Shown here one piece after another: positions 37,792 through 47,683 of a stretch of DNA of 64,000 nucleotides (positions are counted from its first letter, which is position 1; the number at the start of each line of letters is the position of its first letter). The stretch is from CBDHEY01 sp965262305 (GTDB lineage Bacteria > Pseudomonadota > Gammaproteobacteria > Pseudomonadales > Cellvibrionaceae). Below the pieces are notes generated by a model. It did not search any database and was not told the DNA's origin. It saw only the letters and a program-made list of their open reading frames with translations. A program made the translations under genes and the position numbers. The stretch is taken from positions 124,001-188,000 of the forward strand of contig CBDHEY010000001.1 in assembly GCA_965262305.1 (NCBI GenBank), in the 5' to 3' direction.

Positions 37792-38505
37792 TTGAGTTCG
37801 GGACCGAAAGACATAAACAAAAAGCCTACACGCCGAGAATTGATTCTTGAGTTAGAGTCGATCAGAAGTTCATTGCTTGAAGATAACGATGGTTTCTCTC
37901 ATCATGCGCTTCATAAACAGCCACAAAAAACAGTTAAAAAACCAAATGGTAGTGCTAAGAATGCCGTATCAGCCCACGATTGGTCATTAGATAAATCTGA
38001 AAATTCAAGAATAAGTAATAGTCCCAAGGGGCATGACACTGGCAATAGTGAATTAATCATGGATGATGCAAAAACAAGTAGTCACCGGAGAAGAGCAAAA
38101 CAAAAAATGGAAACACCCCCAAAACCCCTTCCGGGTCAGCAATCTTTATTCGAAGATTCCACGGATAACAACGCAAAACTATCGACACACTCGCTTAATC
38201 AGTCATCGGAAAGTCCTATTTCGAGTCTAAATCAGGCTAATACTGATTTTTTGCAATCTAGTAGTGACAAACGTGCAGAGAACCCGTTTTTACCAGAACA
38301 CATTCGTGAGCGCCTTAACCGAGAGAAAAAAGGTCTGAGAGAACTTCAATCCCCCACAAAAAACCAAGAAGAGTCATTGCACGAAGCATTAATCGACAGC
38401 TTAGTCTCTAAATATCTCCCAGCCATAGAAAAAGATCTTCGTGAACAGCTCAGTGAGATGCTTAAAAATAAACCAATTATTGAAAAAGAAGTCGACCAAA
38501 TCTAA
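37792..38505 (+). CDS. Conserved hypothetical protein between holC and valS
   Basis: A 237-residue, mostly disordered protein: a short N-terminal helix (TRRELILELESIRSSLLE), then a Ser/Asn/Lys-rich middle of about 140 residues, then an ordered C-terminus (about 165-237) with PFLPEHIRERLNREK and an amphipathic helix region. The SIRSSLL and PFLPxHI segments look like short linear motifs. The start is TTG at 37792 with GAGCGG upstream; no ATG is available early in the frame. Proteins of this type occupy the same locus in Pseudomonas-like genomes. Its function is unknown to me. Confidence 0.75.
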   Translation: MSSGPKDINKKPTRRELILELESIRSSLLEDNDGFSHHALHKQPQKTVKKPNGSAKNAVSAHDWSLDKSENSRISNSPKGHDTGNSELIMDDAKTSSHRRRAKQKMETPPKPLPGQQSLFEDSTDNNAKLSTHSLNQSSESPISSLNQANTDFLQSSSDKRAENPFLPEHIRERLNREKKGLRELQSPTKNQEESLHEALIDSLVSKYLPAIEKDLREQLSEMLKNKPIIEKEVDQI

Positions 38506-38664
38506 TTGCTGTTAGCATTCACCTGTCTCAAGAAATCCAAAATTATCAGTATTGTGCATTCATATCGAATACCAAGGTATAATTTCGCTTTTTTCGTTAA
38601 TGGTTACGTCTGTAAAAATGACATAGCCGATCAAAGAATTAGATAAACATTAAGCTTTAAATCT

Positions 38665-41430
38665 ATGGATAAAACCTACCAACCCGCCTCAATTGAAACT
38701 AAATGGTACGAAACCTGGGAACAGAACGGCTATTTTCAACCTTCTGGCAAAGGTGATCCCTACAGCATTATGATTCCACCTCCCAATGTCACGGGAAGCC
38801 TGCATATGGGCCATGGATTCCAAGAAAGCATTATGGATGCATTGATTCGTTACCACCGAATGAAAGGTTGTAATACATTGTGGCAGGTTGGCACTGATCA
38901 CGCAGGTATTGCCACCCAAATGGTGGTTGAACGCTTACTTGATGCTGAAGGTAAAAATCGACACGATCTAGGGAGAGAGAAGTTCATTGATCGTGTTTGG
39001 GAGTGGAAGGAAGAGTCAGGCGGCAATATAACGCGTCAACTGCGTCGTTTAGGCGCTTCTCCAGATTGGAGCAGAGAAAGATTCACCATGGATGAAGGCT
39101 TTTACAAGGCGGTTCAGGAAGTTTTCATTCAGCTTTATGATGATGACCTAATTTATCGAGGTAAACGGTTAGTCAATTGGGACCCTAAACTTCACACGGC
39201 TATCTCTGATCTAGAAGTTATCAATGAAGAAAAGCAAGGTCATCTGTGGCACTTTAAATATCCACTTACAGATGGCTCAGACCATTTGGTGGTGGCGACA
39301 ACGCGACCAGAAACCATGCTAGGTGACACCGCTGTTGCAGTGCACCCTGAAGACGAACGTTATAAATCACTTATTGGCAAAACAATTACACTGCCCTTAG
39401 TGGGAAGAGAAATTCCAATTATCGCCGACGACTATGTCGATAAGGATTTTGGTACCGGATGCGTAAAGATTACACCCGCACACGATTTTAATGACTACGA
39501 AATGGGTCAGAGGCACAACCTGCCGATGATCAATATCTTTAACGACGATGCTCAGATAAATAAAAATGCACCGCAAAAATATCAAGGTATGGATCGGTTT
39601 GAAGCTCGAAAAGTAATTGTTGCAGACATAGAAGAACTCGGCTTACTTGAAAAAATTCAAGATCACGCATTAAAGGTGCCCTACGGAGATCGAAGTGGTG
39701 TTGTTATTGAGCCTTACCTTACCGACCAATGGTACGTGCGCACAGCGCCTTTAGCAGAAGACGCTATCAAGAAAGTAGAAAACGGCGCTATTGCTTTTGT
39801 GCCTAAGCAATATGAAAACATGTATTTTTCGTGGATGCGAGATATCCAAGACTGGTGTATTTCGCGACAACTATGGTGGGGGCATCGCATACCCGCTTGG
39901 TATGACGAAGATGGAAATGTTTACGTTGCACGCACGGCAACCGAGGCGAGAGAAAAATATTCCCTAGACGAATCAATTCCATTAAAACAGGACTCAGATG
40001 TTCTCGATACCTGGTTTTCTTCAGGCCTATGGACATTTGGGACTCTGGGCTGGCCAGAAGACACTGAGTTTTTAAAGACATTTCACCCTTCATCGGTACT
40101 AGTAACTGGTTTTGATATCATTTTCTTCTGGGTCGCTCGTATGATTATGCTGACCCTGTATTTCAAAAAAGAAGTGCCCTTTCACACTGTTTATGTGCAC
40201 GGGTTGGTCCGTGACAGTCAAGGCCAAAAAATGTCGAAGTCAAAAGGTAATGTGCTCGATCCCATAGACCTTATTGACGGTATAGATCTAGAAACCTTAG
40301 TTAAAAAACGCACATCAGGCATGCAAGTCCCCAAACTCAAAAGTAAAATTGAGAAAATGACGCGCAAAGAGTTTCCCGAGGGTATTTCCGCTCATGGGAC
40401 AGATGCACTGAGGTTCACCTATTACTCACTCGCGTCCACAGGGCGAGACATTAATTTTGATGTGGGAAGAATCGAAGGATTTCGTAACTTTTGTAACAAA
40501 CTCTGGAATGCCTCTAATTACGTATTGATGAATACTGAGAACCAGGATTGCGGACAAGACGGATCAAGTGAGTACACCTTAACACTCGCTGATAGGTGGA
40601 TTATATCGCGGTTACAACGCGCAGAAAAAGCAGTGTGTGAAGGCATGGAAACCTACCGACTAGACCTCGCAAGCCAAGCACTCTATGACTTTATTTGGAA
40701 GGATTATTGTGATTGGTATTTAGAACTGACTAAACCCGTCTTGTGGGACGAACAAGAAGACCCCCTCGTCAAAAAAGGCACCCGACGCACACTAATCCAA
40801 GTACTGGAAACCATATTACGGCTCGCCCACCCTCTTATGCCATTTATCACCGAAGAAATATGGCAAAAAGTAAAAGAATTAGCAGCAGCAAGCGGTGAAA
40901 CCATCATGCTTAATGCCTATCCAGTTCCGGATGACTCAAAAATGGATGATCAAGCCGAAGCTGATATAAACTGGGTTCAAAGCGTGATTCTGGGTATTCG
41001 AACAATTCGTGGTGAAATGAATATTTCTCCTTCAAAGCAAGTAGATGTATTCTTTAAAAATGGAGATTCAAAGGACAAAAACCGTCTAGAAGAAAATGAA
41101 GCCTTTTTGAAAAAACTCGCATCATTAGAATCAGTGACTTGGTTGGAAAATGACGAGGCTCCTCTTTCAGCAACGTCACTTGTTGGCGATCTTGAGATTC
41201 ACATTCCAATGGCGGGGTTAATCGATGTAAAAGCCGAAGTTTCTCGATTAGAAAAAGAAGTTAACAAGATTGAAATTGAGTTGAAGAAAGTTGAAGGCAA
41301 ACTAAGCAACAGCAAGTTTGTTGATAAAGCGCCCGCAGAGGTGGTGCAGAAGGAAAAAGATCGACTTGAGGAATTTCAAGCCACCATTAAAAAACTTATA
41401 GCACAACGAGATAAAATCGCGGCATTGTGA
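38665..41430 (+). CDS. valS: Valyl-tRNA synthetase
   Basis: Class I synthetase. The HIGH-type motif is GSLHMGHGF near residue 46, the KMSKS motif is at about 521-525 ([12 protein letters not shown]), and the [17 protein letters not shown] block is present. The editing domain has [17 protein letters not shown]. The C-terminal coiled-coil arm runs from about residue 855 to 921. The length of 921 residues is standard. Confidence 0.97.
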   Translation: MDKTYQPASIETKWYETWEQNGYFQPSGKGDPYSIMIPPPNVTGSLHMGHGFQESIMDALIRYHRMKGCNTLWQVGTDHAGIATQMVVERLLDAEGKNRHDLGREKFIDRVWEWKEESGGNITRQLRRLGASPDWSRERFTMDEGFYKAVQEVFIQLYDDDLIYRGKRLVNWDPKLHTAISDLEVINEEKQGHLWHFKYPLTDGSDHLVVATTRPETMLGDTAVAVHPEDERYKSLIGKTITLPLVGREIPIIADDYVDKDFGTGCVKITPAHDFNDYEMGQRHNLPMINIFNDDAQINKNAPQKYQGMDRFEARKVIVADIEELGLLEKIQDHALKVPYGDRSGVVIEPYLTDQWYVRTAPLAEDAIKKVENGAIAFVPKQYENMYFSWMRDIQDWCISRQLWWGHRIPAWYDEDGNVYVARTATEAREKYSLDESIPLKQDSDVLDTWFSSGLWTFGTLGWPEDTEFLKTFHPSSVLVTGFDIIFFWVARMIMLTLYFKKEVPFHTVYVHGLVRDSQGQKMSKSKGNVLDPIDLIDGIDLETLVKKRTSGMQVPKLKSKIEKMTRKEFPEGISAHGTDALRFTYYSLASTGRDINFDVGRIEGFRNFCNKLWNASNYVLMNTENQDCGQDGSSEYTLTLADRWIISRLQRAEKAVCEGMETYRLDLASQALYDFIWKDYCDWYLELTKPVLWDEQEDPLVKKGTRRTLIQVLETILRLAHPLMPFITEEIWQKVKELAAASGETIMLNAYPVPDDSKMDDQAEADINWVQSVILGIRTIRGEMNISPSKQVDVFFKNGDSKDKNRLEENEAFLKKLASLESVTWLENDEAPLSATSLVGDLEIHIPMAGLIDVKAEVSRLEKEVNKIEIELKKVEGKLSNSKFVDKAPAEVVQKEKDRLEEFQATIKKLIAQRDKIAAL

Positions 41431-41457
41431 ATTAGCAGGCAAAGGAAATGTAATGTG

Positions 41458-41492
41458 ATTGTTAAGGGGAAGCATACTTTTCCCCTAACAAT
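41458..41492 (+). terminator. Stem-loop after valS
   Basis: ATTGTTAAGGGGAA and TTCCCCTAACAAT pair with one bulged A and an 8-base loop, 28 bases past the stop. There is no T-run, so this may be a processing barrier rather than an intrinsic terminator. Confidence 0.6.
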
Positions 41493-41647
41493 TGCCTTTC
41501 AGCGATACAGAACTATTTTCCCGAATAACAAGACAAGCAGTTAAAATAAAACACCTTACTTAGCTGTCTTTCCTAAATATTTAGCCTTCACGCATTCTAG
41601 AATCTGAAGGCTAATACACTAAACCATGGGACTCAATTGTATTTGGC

Positions 41648-42136
41648 TCAATAGTGCCCAGGAATTTTCTTCTTCTTTTTCTTGATAGCTGCATTACTGA
41701 GTTTATTTAATGCTTTGGAAACTTTCTTGAACACCTTATCGCAATTTTCCACCTCGTGGCGCTTTTTTATATATTTAGGGTTGTTATAGCTAAACCAAAC
41801 CTCTCCTTCTTCATCTTGCCATATTAACGCTTTTTGCGGCAGATCTATCGCGACGCTTTGCGTACACTGCATCAAAGGTGTGCCTACCTTTGGATTGCCA
41901 AAAATGACTAACTCCGTAGGTCTAAGACCAAGATCGACACGCGTTGCATTTTCCGCATGATCAATTCGAGCGAAAACACTAAGTCCCTTTTTCTTTAGAA
42001 TTTTTTCAAACCGATCCGCCGTCTCTTTAACAGAAAAATCACTTTTTTTCGAAATGACGCCATCACTCGCGTAGATCGATGATGACATCGCCATCAAAAT
42101 CGAAACAGCAAAAGCCATAATAAAAGGTAATTTCAT
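41648..42136 (-). CDS. DUF302 domain exported protein
   Basis: A 162-residue protein with a signal peptide (about 1-25, MKLPFIMAFAVSILMAMSSS...) and a DUF302 domain: SVKETADRFEKILKKKGLSVFARIDH-type start (shown in part), the central ELVIFGNPKVGTPLMQ and then SVAIDLPQKALIWQDEEG. The domain's role is unknown. The C-terminus is extremely basic (six Lys in a row near the end). The ATG at 42136 is used because GGAG lies eight bases upstream; a start at 42169 is in frame. Confidence 0.8.
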   Translation of the reverse strand: MKLPFIMAFAVSILMAMSSSIYASDGVISKKSDFSVKETADRFEKILKKKGLSVFARIDHAENATRVDLGLRPTELVIFGNPKVGTPLMQCTQSVAIDLPQKALIWQDEEGEVWFSYNNPKYIKKRHEVENCDKVFKKVSKALNKLSNAAIKKKKKKIPGHY

Positions 42137-42402
42137 GAGTATCTCCAATGGTTTCTTAATGATCTTCAATTACTAAAAATATTGGACACGCCCAAACACA
42201 AAAAGATCTGCTCAATAAAAATAACTCTAGATAGAGAGAGTTACAATAATGGATCATGCATGTTTTGGCGAATAATTACAAAAGACGCTCGCGTGAGGAA
42301 CCTTGCTGTAGGAACATAGAAAAAATTTTGAGATAAATGCGTTTGTATAGGGTAAAGGCGCCACAATAATCGCCTTTACCCTAGAGTACCCTTTTAACAA
42401 TT

Positions 42403-43161
42403 TTAATAACGGAACCTAGTTACTAAAACCATTTTAATTTTAACTCGGGTGTCAGAGCCTTGACGTAACCAAAAACTATAAGTTCCTGGATCTAACGGTC
42501 CACTAAAACCTTCTGCACCAGGGGCCCAACTATTTGTTAAGTTAACTAAACGTGCCTGTAAGTCTTCAGCAGTAAAATCATCACAAATTGCCTGGTCAGT
42601 TATCGCGTTATAAGGGTTTTCACCAGTATTAATGCCTGCTTCATTTTCAAAAGTCTCTGTCAACCCTGAGTCAAGTGGTGTTAAATTTGCTAGCCCCATT
42701 TCACACAGTAGGTCACCACTACAAACCCCTACATCACTACCTACTTGAGTGCTACGAAGATGTGTCCAACCTAATAACCCTTCAGCAGGGTTATCTGGGT
42801 TGTTGGGATTTGGAAATTCAAAGTCGAATGAATCGCCTTCAACAATCGCTAAAAAGCCTACATCTTCAAAACAAGGGCGAGTCTCCCAATCAATTAGATA
42901 CGCCTTGTCCAGTACCAACCACCTTGGAATCGTAACGGTAAAATAATCAAAATCATCACGAGCAAACTCAGCTTCGATATAATTTTTACCAAATCTCAAA
43001 CGGCCTAAATCTGTTGGGTTTAATCGATCGTTGGAAATATCTTGTTCACTAAAAAGCACTTTTTTAAATCTATGCTTAAAAACTTCGTTTTCATTAGCAT
43101 TTGAAATAACATTAACGCCAATCATTGCGATTGCGCAAACTGCAATTTTTAAAAATTTCAT
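42403..43161 (-). CDS. Hypothetical exported protein
   Basis: Unrecognised 252-residue protein. A signal peptide covers about residues 1-22 (FLKIAVCAIAMIGVNVISNA). The mature part is acidic and Asn/Pro-rich, has five Cys, and ends in PGTYSFWLRQGSDTRVKIKMVLV, resembling the last strands of a beta-sandwich. The DYFTVTIPRWLVLDKAYLIDWETRPCFED segment (shown partly: DYFTVTIPRWLVLDKAY) suggests a pre-peptidase-like or jelly-roll fold, but this is a guess. ATG at 43161 has GGTGA upstream; 43173 is in frame. Confidence 0.55.
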   Translation of the reverse strand: MKFLKIAVCAIAMIGVNVISNANENEVFKHRFKKVLFSEQDISNDRLNPTDLGRLRFGKNYIEAEFARDDFDYFTVTIPRWLVLDKAYLIDWETRPCFEDVGFLAIVEGDSFDFEFPNPNNPDNPAEGLLGWTHLRSTQVGSDVGVCSGDLLCEMGLANLTPLDSGLTETFENEAGINTGENPYNAITDQAICDDFTAEDLQARLVNLTNSWAPGAEGFSGPLDPGTYSFWLRQGSDTRVKIKMVLVTRFRY

Positions 43162-43791
43162 ATGAATCACCATTAATTATTAATATATTAAGTGTCTAAA
43201 AAAAGTTTCGCTTCAACAAACCAAACTCATTCAGAAAAAAACATGGTAATCCTTAAAATCTAGCATATTGAAACGAGATAAAATTTTAATAGATAAGTAT
43301 TACAAACGATAAAACACTTTTATCAAAACACAAAAATACATTCGATATAGTGTCGTCATTCGCATGGATTTTTCGTTTTCAATCTCTTTCAAGCAAAAAT
43401 TAATTAGCCTTTTACGAAAAGTTACGAAGCGACCTCCATCCCATCATAAAACCTTTAGCAATGAACGAATGATTTGAATTAAGCCGATTCAGAAAAAATC
43501 GTATACGAGATGACAGAAGCTGCCGTATCAATTACATTGAATATCAAAAGCAAAGCGTGGTTATATTGAAAGACTAGTGAATATTTAGCACTCCACCTCT
43601 TATCATCGGTTTTTTATAGTCATAACATATTAAATAGCCAGAAATAGCAAAAGCGACTAATGATATCAAAAGACTGAAAATAGATATCAGCTTGTTCATT
43701 TACTTTTTTTGTTCAAATAAAAAAACAACAATACTTTACCAAAGCACGGCTAGCGAGCATCACAACGCTTATTCCAAAATTTTTAATCACT
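43162..43791. other. Long AT-rich intergenic region
   Basis: About 630 bases, partly composed of A-runs. The only item with possible coding sense is a 41-codon frame on the minus strand at 43574-43699. No hairpin terminator, tRNA or repeat was seen. Confidence 0.5.
43574..43699 (-). CDS. Possible 41-residue single-pass membrane peptide
   Basis: The frame reads MNKLISIFSLLISLVAFAI, continues hydrophobic to a Cys-Tyr, then ends with a short charged tail containing KKPMIRGG. The charge pattern is that of a small inner-membrane protein. The sequence upstream is A-rich with no clear Shine-Dalgarno, so translation is doubtful. Confidence 0.25.
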   Translation of the reverse strand: MNKLISIFSLLISLVAFAISGYLICYDYKKPMIRGGVLNIH

Positions 43792-44481
43792 CTATAACAC
43801 AACGCCAAATAAATGCCCGACAGCAGCCGTTAACACCATTGCAAGAGCTCCTAATAAAGTAACTCGTGCTGATGCTTTAAAAATTGGTGCTCCTCCCGCT
43901 CGGGCACTAATAGCCCCTAGCAACGACAAAGACATCAATGAGGAAAATGCCACAAAGGTGACTAATTGTTCCCGTGTAGAAAACCATGCGGTAATAAGAG
44001 GCAAGGCAGCTCCAAGAATAAAGGTAATTGCAGACGAGATTGCCGCTTGAATTGGACGTGCACGACTATCTACCGTTATTCCGATCTCATCACGTGCGTG
44101 TGCTCCCAGAGCGTCGTGCGACATGAGTTGATCTGCAACTTCTTTTGCGAGTTTTGGTGTGAGACCACGTTCCTCATAAATTTTTGCCAACTCTGCTGTT
44201 TCAGAATCATAGTTTTCAGCTAAGGATCGCCGCTCAATTTGCAAATCGGCTTTTTCTGTATCAGACTGAGAGCTAACAGAAACATATTCCCCAGCCGCCA
44301 TCGACATCGCTCCTGCCACTAAGCCTGCTAAACCTGCAAGGAGTATTTCGATTTGCGCTGTTCCAGCAGACGCCACACCGAGAATTAAACTGCTTGTCGA
44401 AACAATTCCATCATTTGCACCCAAAACCGAAGCCCTTAGTAATCCATTCCTGTGTGATCGATGTGCCTCTATGTGAATCAT
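43792..44481 (-). CDS. VIT/CCC1-family iron or manganese transporter
   Basis: Membrane protein of the vacuolar iron transporter family, about 229 residues. The family signature LRASVLGANDGIVSTSSLILGV follows a His-rich start (MIHIEAHRSHRNG). GAMSMAAGEYVSVSSQSDTEKADL marks the metal-binding cytoplasmic turn. Five membrane segments are expected. The ATG at 44481 gives the usual start; the frame opens at 44535, but those residues are atypical. Confidence 0.9.
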   Translation of the reverse strand: MIHIEAHRSHRNGLLRASVLGANDGIVSTSSLILGVASAGTAQIEILLAGLAGLVAGAMSMAAGEYVSVSSQSDTEKADLQIERRSLAENYDSETAELAKIYEERGLTPKLAKEVADQLMSHDALGAHARDEIGITVDSRARPIQAAISSAITFILGAALPLITAWFSTREQLVTFVAFSSLMSLSLLGAISARAGGAPIFKASARVTLLGALAMVLTAAVGHLFGVVL

Positions 44482-44565
44482 ATGGTTACCATAACAAAAA
44501 CAGTTGATGCCTATAAAAACGGTTCCCAAAAACAATTATATGAAATTATAACCCTTAATTTATTA

Positions 44566-45174
44566 TCACATAATTTGCTTAAGCTGCTTTTCTAGAGTGT
44601 CAGCTGGGCTGTAACCCAACGCTAGTGGATAGGCCTCACTTCTATCATTGACATAAAAAAGCGCTGGAAAACCACTAACTTTCAATTGGTAAGTAATACT
44701 TAAATGCTGCTGAAAACGTTCTTCAATTTCTTCCGATTCCAGCATCTCAGAAAACAGTTTTTTATCCAAGTCTATTGCGCAAGCGCAAGCGATTAAAGTG
44801 TCTTCTAAGGCTGGATTTTTCGCTTCCAGATAATAGGCTGATTGAATGGCTTTTACCATCTGATGAGCACTTTTCGCTCTTAAGCTCTCTGCTGCAATAA
44901 CAGCTCGACAAGCGGGATAAGTTGAACGATAAGGCGTATTTAATTTCCAAAAATCGTGATTAAAAGCTACTTGAGTTTTTTCTTCTATCTGATACCAATA
45001 AGACGAAATAGTCTGCCTTAAAGATTCGTCCATTGGCTGGTCGCTATCTGGAGCCAAGCCCCCCATTATCCAATCTACGTCTGCAGAGGGATATTTCCTC
45101 AAAAATGTTTCTAACTCCGGCTGAAATCCATAACACCAGCCACACATGGGGTCCAATACGTACAATAATCGCAT
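44566..45174 (-). CDS. Cytosolic DsbA-family (FrnE-like) thiol oxidoreductase
   Basis: Thioredoxin-fold protein with a CGWC active site at Cys11-Cys14 (LDPMCGWCYGF) right at the N-terminus and no signal peptide, so it should be cytoplasmic. The cis-Pro loop is VSGFPALFYVN. At 202 residues it has the helical insertion of DsbA-type proteins. Partners are unknown. It lies 84 bases upstream of the VIT gene on the same strand. Confidence 0.85.
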   Translation of the reverse strand: MRLLYVLDPMCGWCYGFQPELETFLRKYPSADVDWIMGGLAPDSDQPMDESLRQTISSYWYQIEEKTQVAFNHDFWKLNTPYRSTYPACRAVIAAESLRAKSAHQMVKAIQSAYYLEAKNPALEDTLIACACAIDLDKKLFSEMLESEEIEERFQQHLSITYQLKVSGFPALFYVNDRSEAYPLALGYSPADTLEKQLKQIM

Positions 45175-45273
45175 AAAAGCCTCGGTTTTTAATATGCAGA
45201 TTACAATTTAAAAAATCCAAGCTAAATTTAATACCTTTTTTAGCCCTATAATTCCGCGCTTATCAGATAATTT

Positions 45274-45735
45274 TTAAGTGAGATTATTAGGCGGTATCCA
45301 AGTGAGAGAAGAGTGATGAAGTGATATTAACACTCTACCATTCAGTTTATGATAAGCGAAAGTATAGTCAGCGCGAGTCGCATCACCATGCTCATTTACA
45401 AAGGTGTAGTGCCCCATGTCTTTATAACCTAATCCCCCAGCTTTTAAGACGGGGCCTACTGCACTTTGAAATTCAACATGCTTCCAACCATGGTTTAAAA
45501 ATCCATTGTCATGTGGGTAATCGGGATTTCCTCCGACGAAATAGGAACGTGCTCCCGCTTCATCGAGACGAATCACATCAGCTAAAGTGGGCTTGAAAAG
45601 TAGCGGCTCTTCGGGAGATCCAAAGTCATAAAGCCCAAGAAGTGACTCCACATCTTTAGTAATTACAGCTTCTGACCAAGCTCTTTGCGCACTAATGACT
45701 TCTTCTTTGGTAATTTTTTCGAAATTTCTCATCAT
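45274..45735 (-). CDS. SnoaL/NTF2-like domain protein
   Basis: A 153-residue protein predicted to have the NTF2-like cone fold. It has an N-terminal helix pair with AQRAWSEAVITKDVESLLGLYD, typical of SnoaL-like or CaMKII-association-type proteins, and C-terminal strands GDATRADYTFAYHKLNGRVLISLHHSS. The HHSSLTW end is characteristic of the latter group. No catalytic assignment is possible. It is transcribed alone. Confidence 0.7.
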   Translation of the reverse strand: MMRNFEKITKEEVISAQRAWSEAVITKDVESLLGLYDFGSPEEPLLFKPTLADVIRLDEAGARSYFVGGNPDYPHDNGFLNHGWKHVEFQSAVGPVLKAGGLGYKDMGHYTFVNEHGDATRADYTFAYHKLNGRVLISLHHSSLTWIPPNNLT

Positions 45736-46103
45736 AATCTCAGGGGAAAAATCTGTAAGTAGACTTATCGGACTAACTGCATTAACTATTCGATCTAAAA
45801 ATATAAATTTTAGTCGTATCTAATCTTTCTGGGTTTCTATAGTGAATTATATTTTACCAGCGACTCGAAATGATTCGATGCATTGTAAAGTAACAGCTCT
45901 TAATTCATTGATTAATTCGGGCTGTATTTTTGTGAAATAGTAATAGTTGGGTTCATTAAAAAGCGTTTCCATCATAAATGTTAACTCTTTCCCAATGTTT
46001 TTAATTTTTGCGATCGAGAAATTACGGAAGGTAGGCTAGTAAAATTTTTATAAGTTGATTGATGCAATTCAACTCTCTTGCACCAATCAAATCAATGAAA
46101 GAA
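45736..46103. other. Intergenic region with a short minus-strand frame
   Basis: About 370 bases. It holds the 42-codon frame at 45847-45975, which is open for a further 17 codons upstream without a standard start. Nothing else was identified. Confidence 0.5.
45847..45975 (-). CDS. Possible 42-residue small protein or gene remnant
   Basis: From the ATG the frame reads MMETLFNEPNYYYFTKIQ and then continues to IESFRVAGKI. Composition looks protein-like, and the open frame extends upstream (…KIKNIGKELTF) to a stop near 46024 without an ATG, so this may be the tail of a decayed gene. AAAGAG lies nine bases before the ATG. No similarity to a known family was recognised. Confidence 0.3.
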   Translation of the reverse strand: MMETLFNEPNYYYFTKIQPELINELRAVTLQCIESFRVAGKI

Positions 46104-46721
46104 TTATACAATCGCTAACAACTCAACTTCGAAAATCAATGCAGAGTATGGACCAATAGCACCGCCTGCTCCTCGCTCACCGTAAGCAAGTTGATAGGGG
46201 ATATAAAGTCGCCATTTGGAACCAACATTCATTAGCTGTAAAGCTTCTGTCCAACCGGCAATCACTCCGTTTACTGGAAATTCTGCAGGCTGATTGCGTT
46301 CAACAGAACTGTCAAAAACTTGCCCATTAATCAAGGTTCCATGGTAGTGAGTTCTAACAGTAGAAGAACTGCTAGGTTTTTCACCAGAACCTTCCGTAAT
46401 AACTTCATATTGCAAACCAGATTCAGTCACTGTAATACCATCCTTTTTTGCATTTTCTGCTAAGAAAGCCTCACCTTCCGCTCCTAATTCTTTAGCTTGT
46501 GATTGCTGTTTTTCTTGCATTTGTTTACTTATCTCTGCAAAAGCGGATTCTAACTGAGCGTCTGACACAGCGCTGGCGTTGCCTTTAAGAGAGTCAATAA
46601 GACCAGCGGCAACAGCTTCTGGGTTTACCCCATCGAATGGATTTTGGGCGAGTTGAGAGCCCATTTGACGGCCAACACCATAACTGGCGATATCAGAGTG
46701 ACTAGTATATTGATCAGACAT
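46104..46721 (-). CDS. FKBP-type peptidyl-prolyl isomerase (FklB/Mip-like)
   Basis: A 205-residue rotamase. The N-terminal dimerisation helices (YTSHSDIASYGVGRQMGSQL) lead to the FKBP domain with VRTHYHGTLINGQVFDSS, EFPVNGVIAGWTEALQLM and the end YGERGAGGAIGPYSALIFEVEL. There is no signal peptide, so it is cytosolic like FklB. The ATG at 46721 (MSDQYTSH) is taken instead of the longer frame from 46766; AAAGAGA lies upstream. Confidence 0.92.
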   Translation of the reverse strand: MSDQYTSHSDIASYGVGRQMGSQLAQNPFDGVNPEAVAAGLIDSLKGNASAVSDAQLESAFAEISKQMQEKQQSQAKELGAEGEAFLAENAKKDGITVTESGLQYEVITEGSGEKPSSSSTVRTHYHGTLINGQVFDSSVERNQPAEFPVNGVIAGWTEALQLMNVGSKWRLYIPYQLAYGERGAGGAIGPYSALIFEVELLAIV

Positions 46722-46909
46722 GAAGCTATCTCTTTGAAGTAAAAGACATAAATTGTAACACACCATCCTTTTTGACGCGGAAGATACTTTAAGGAAAGTT
46801 AAGCTCGAGTTGATTCATTAACTAACCAAGGCACCTATAACGCGACCACAAATAGCGAGCAGACTTTAACGAAAAAGCACTCCAAAGGTTTTTATGGCCT
46901 AGTTAAAAT

Positions 46910-47305
46910 TTAACCCATCACGGGAGTGCATAGTTCCACTAAAATACCAGAGGGACAACGGACATAAGAAACTATTTGTCCCCAAGGTTTTTGTTCAGGT
47001 GCCTTGAGTTCCTTGGCTCCATATTTTAACGCGGATAAATGCATAGCATTAACGTCGATAGCGACTAGAACAATTTCGGTACCAAGCGGCTTTTCCGAAT
47101 TTGAACCACTAATATAACCTAGATCAAAGTTTGCATAGCCCAATTCGTGAGACGCGAAAGCAAGTGTTGTTTCACCTGTATCTAATTCGCCGTAATCACT
47201 TTCTTCGGTAATGAACTTACGGCTCATATCAAATGCTTTTTCAAAAAAAGACAATGCTTTGTTTACATCGGAAACATAAACAATTGTATATCCAAACTTA
47301 ACCAT
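46910..47305 (-). CDS. VOC (glyoxalase/bleomycin resistance) family protein
   Basis: A 131-residue vicinal oxygen chelate fold protein. It has the two beta-alpha-beta repeats: TIVYVSDVNKALSFFEKAF at the N-terminus and GTEIVLVAIDVNAMHLSA in the second half, ending PSGILVELCTPVMG with the usual Glu ligand. The ATG at 47305 (MVKFGYTIVYV) follows AGGAAAG; a longer frame starts at 47344. The substrate is unknown. Confidence 0.85.
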   Translation of the reverse strand: MVKFGYTIVYVSDVNKALSFFEKAFDMSRKFITEESDYGELDTGETTLAFASHELGYANFDLGYISGSNSEKPLGTEIVLVAIDVNAMHLSALKYGAKELKAPEQKPWGQIVSYVRCPSGILVELCTPVMG

Positions 47306-47683
47306 TTCACTTTCCTTTTGTTTTATGAACACCAATAGTAGCATCTCGATAGATTAAAATAACACGATACAAATGCCACAGAATCTGTATTCGGTCGTTA
47401 TAGCAAACAGATTACGCTCTTCATTAAAACCGATATATTGTCTTATGTTATTGTATAAAATTTATTCTCTTTATCTAGAGCCTTGAGACATATGCTTTAT
47501 TAGCCATTTGTTAACCTAATGAAATTATTGATTAAAGAGTAATTCATTTAGATATTCGAATATACGTTTTCACATGGCCTCTACCTCTGTCACTCAAATC
47601 TCCCTAAAGTGCTAAAAATACCCAAACTTGAAATTTATACTAATATTAAAAGACCTATTTGTTATTTCATATCTTTTCAATCT

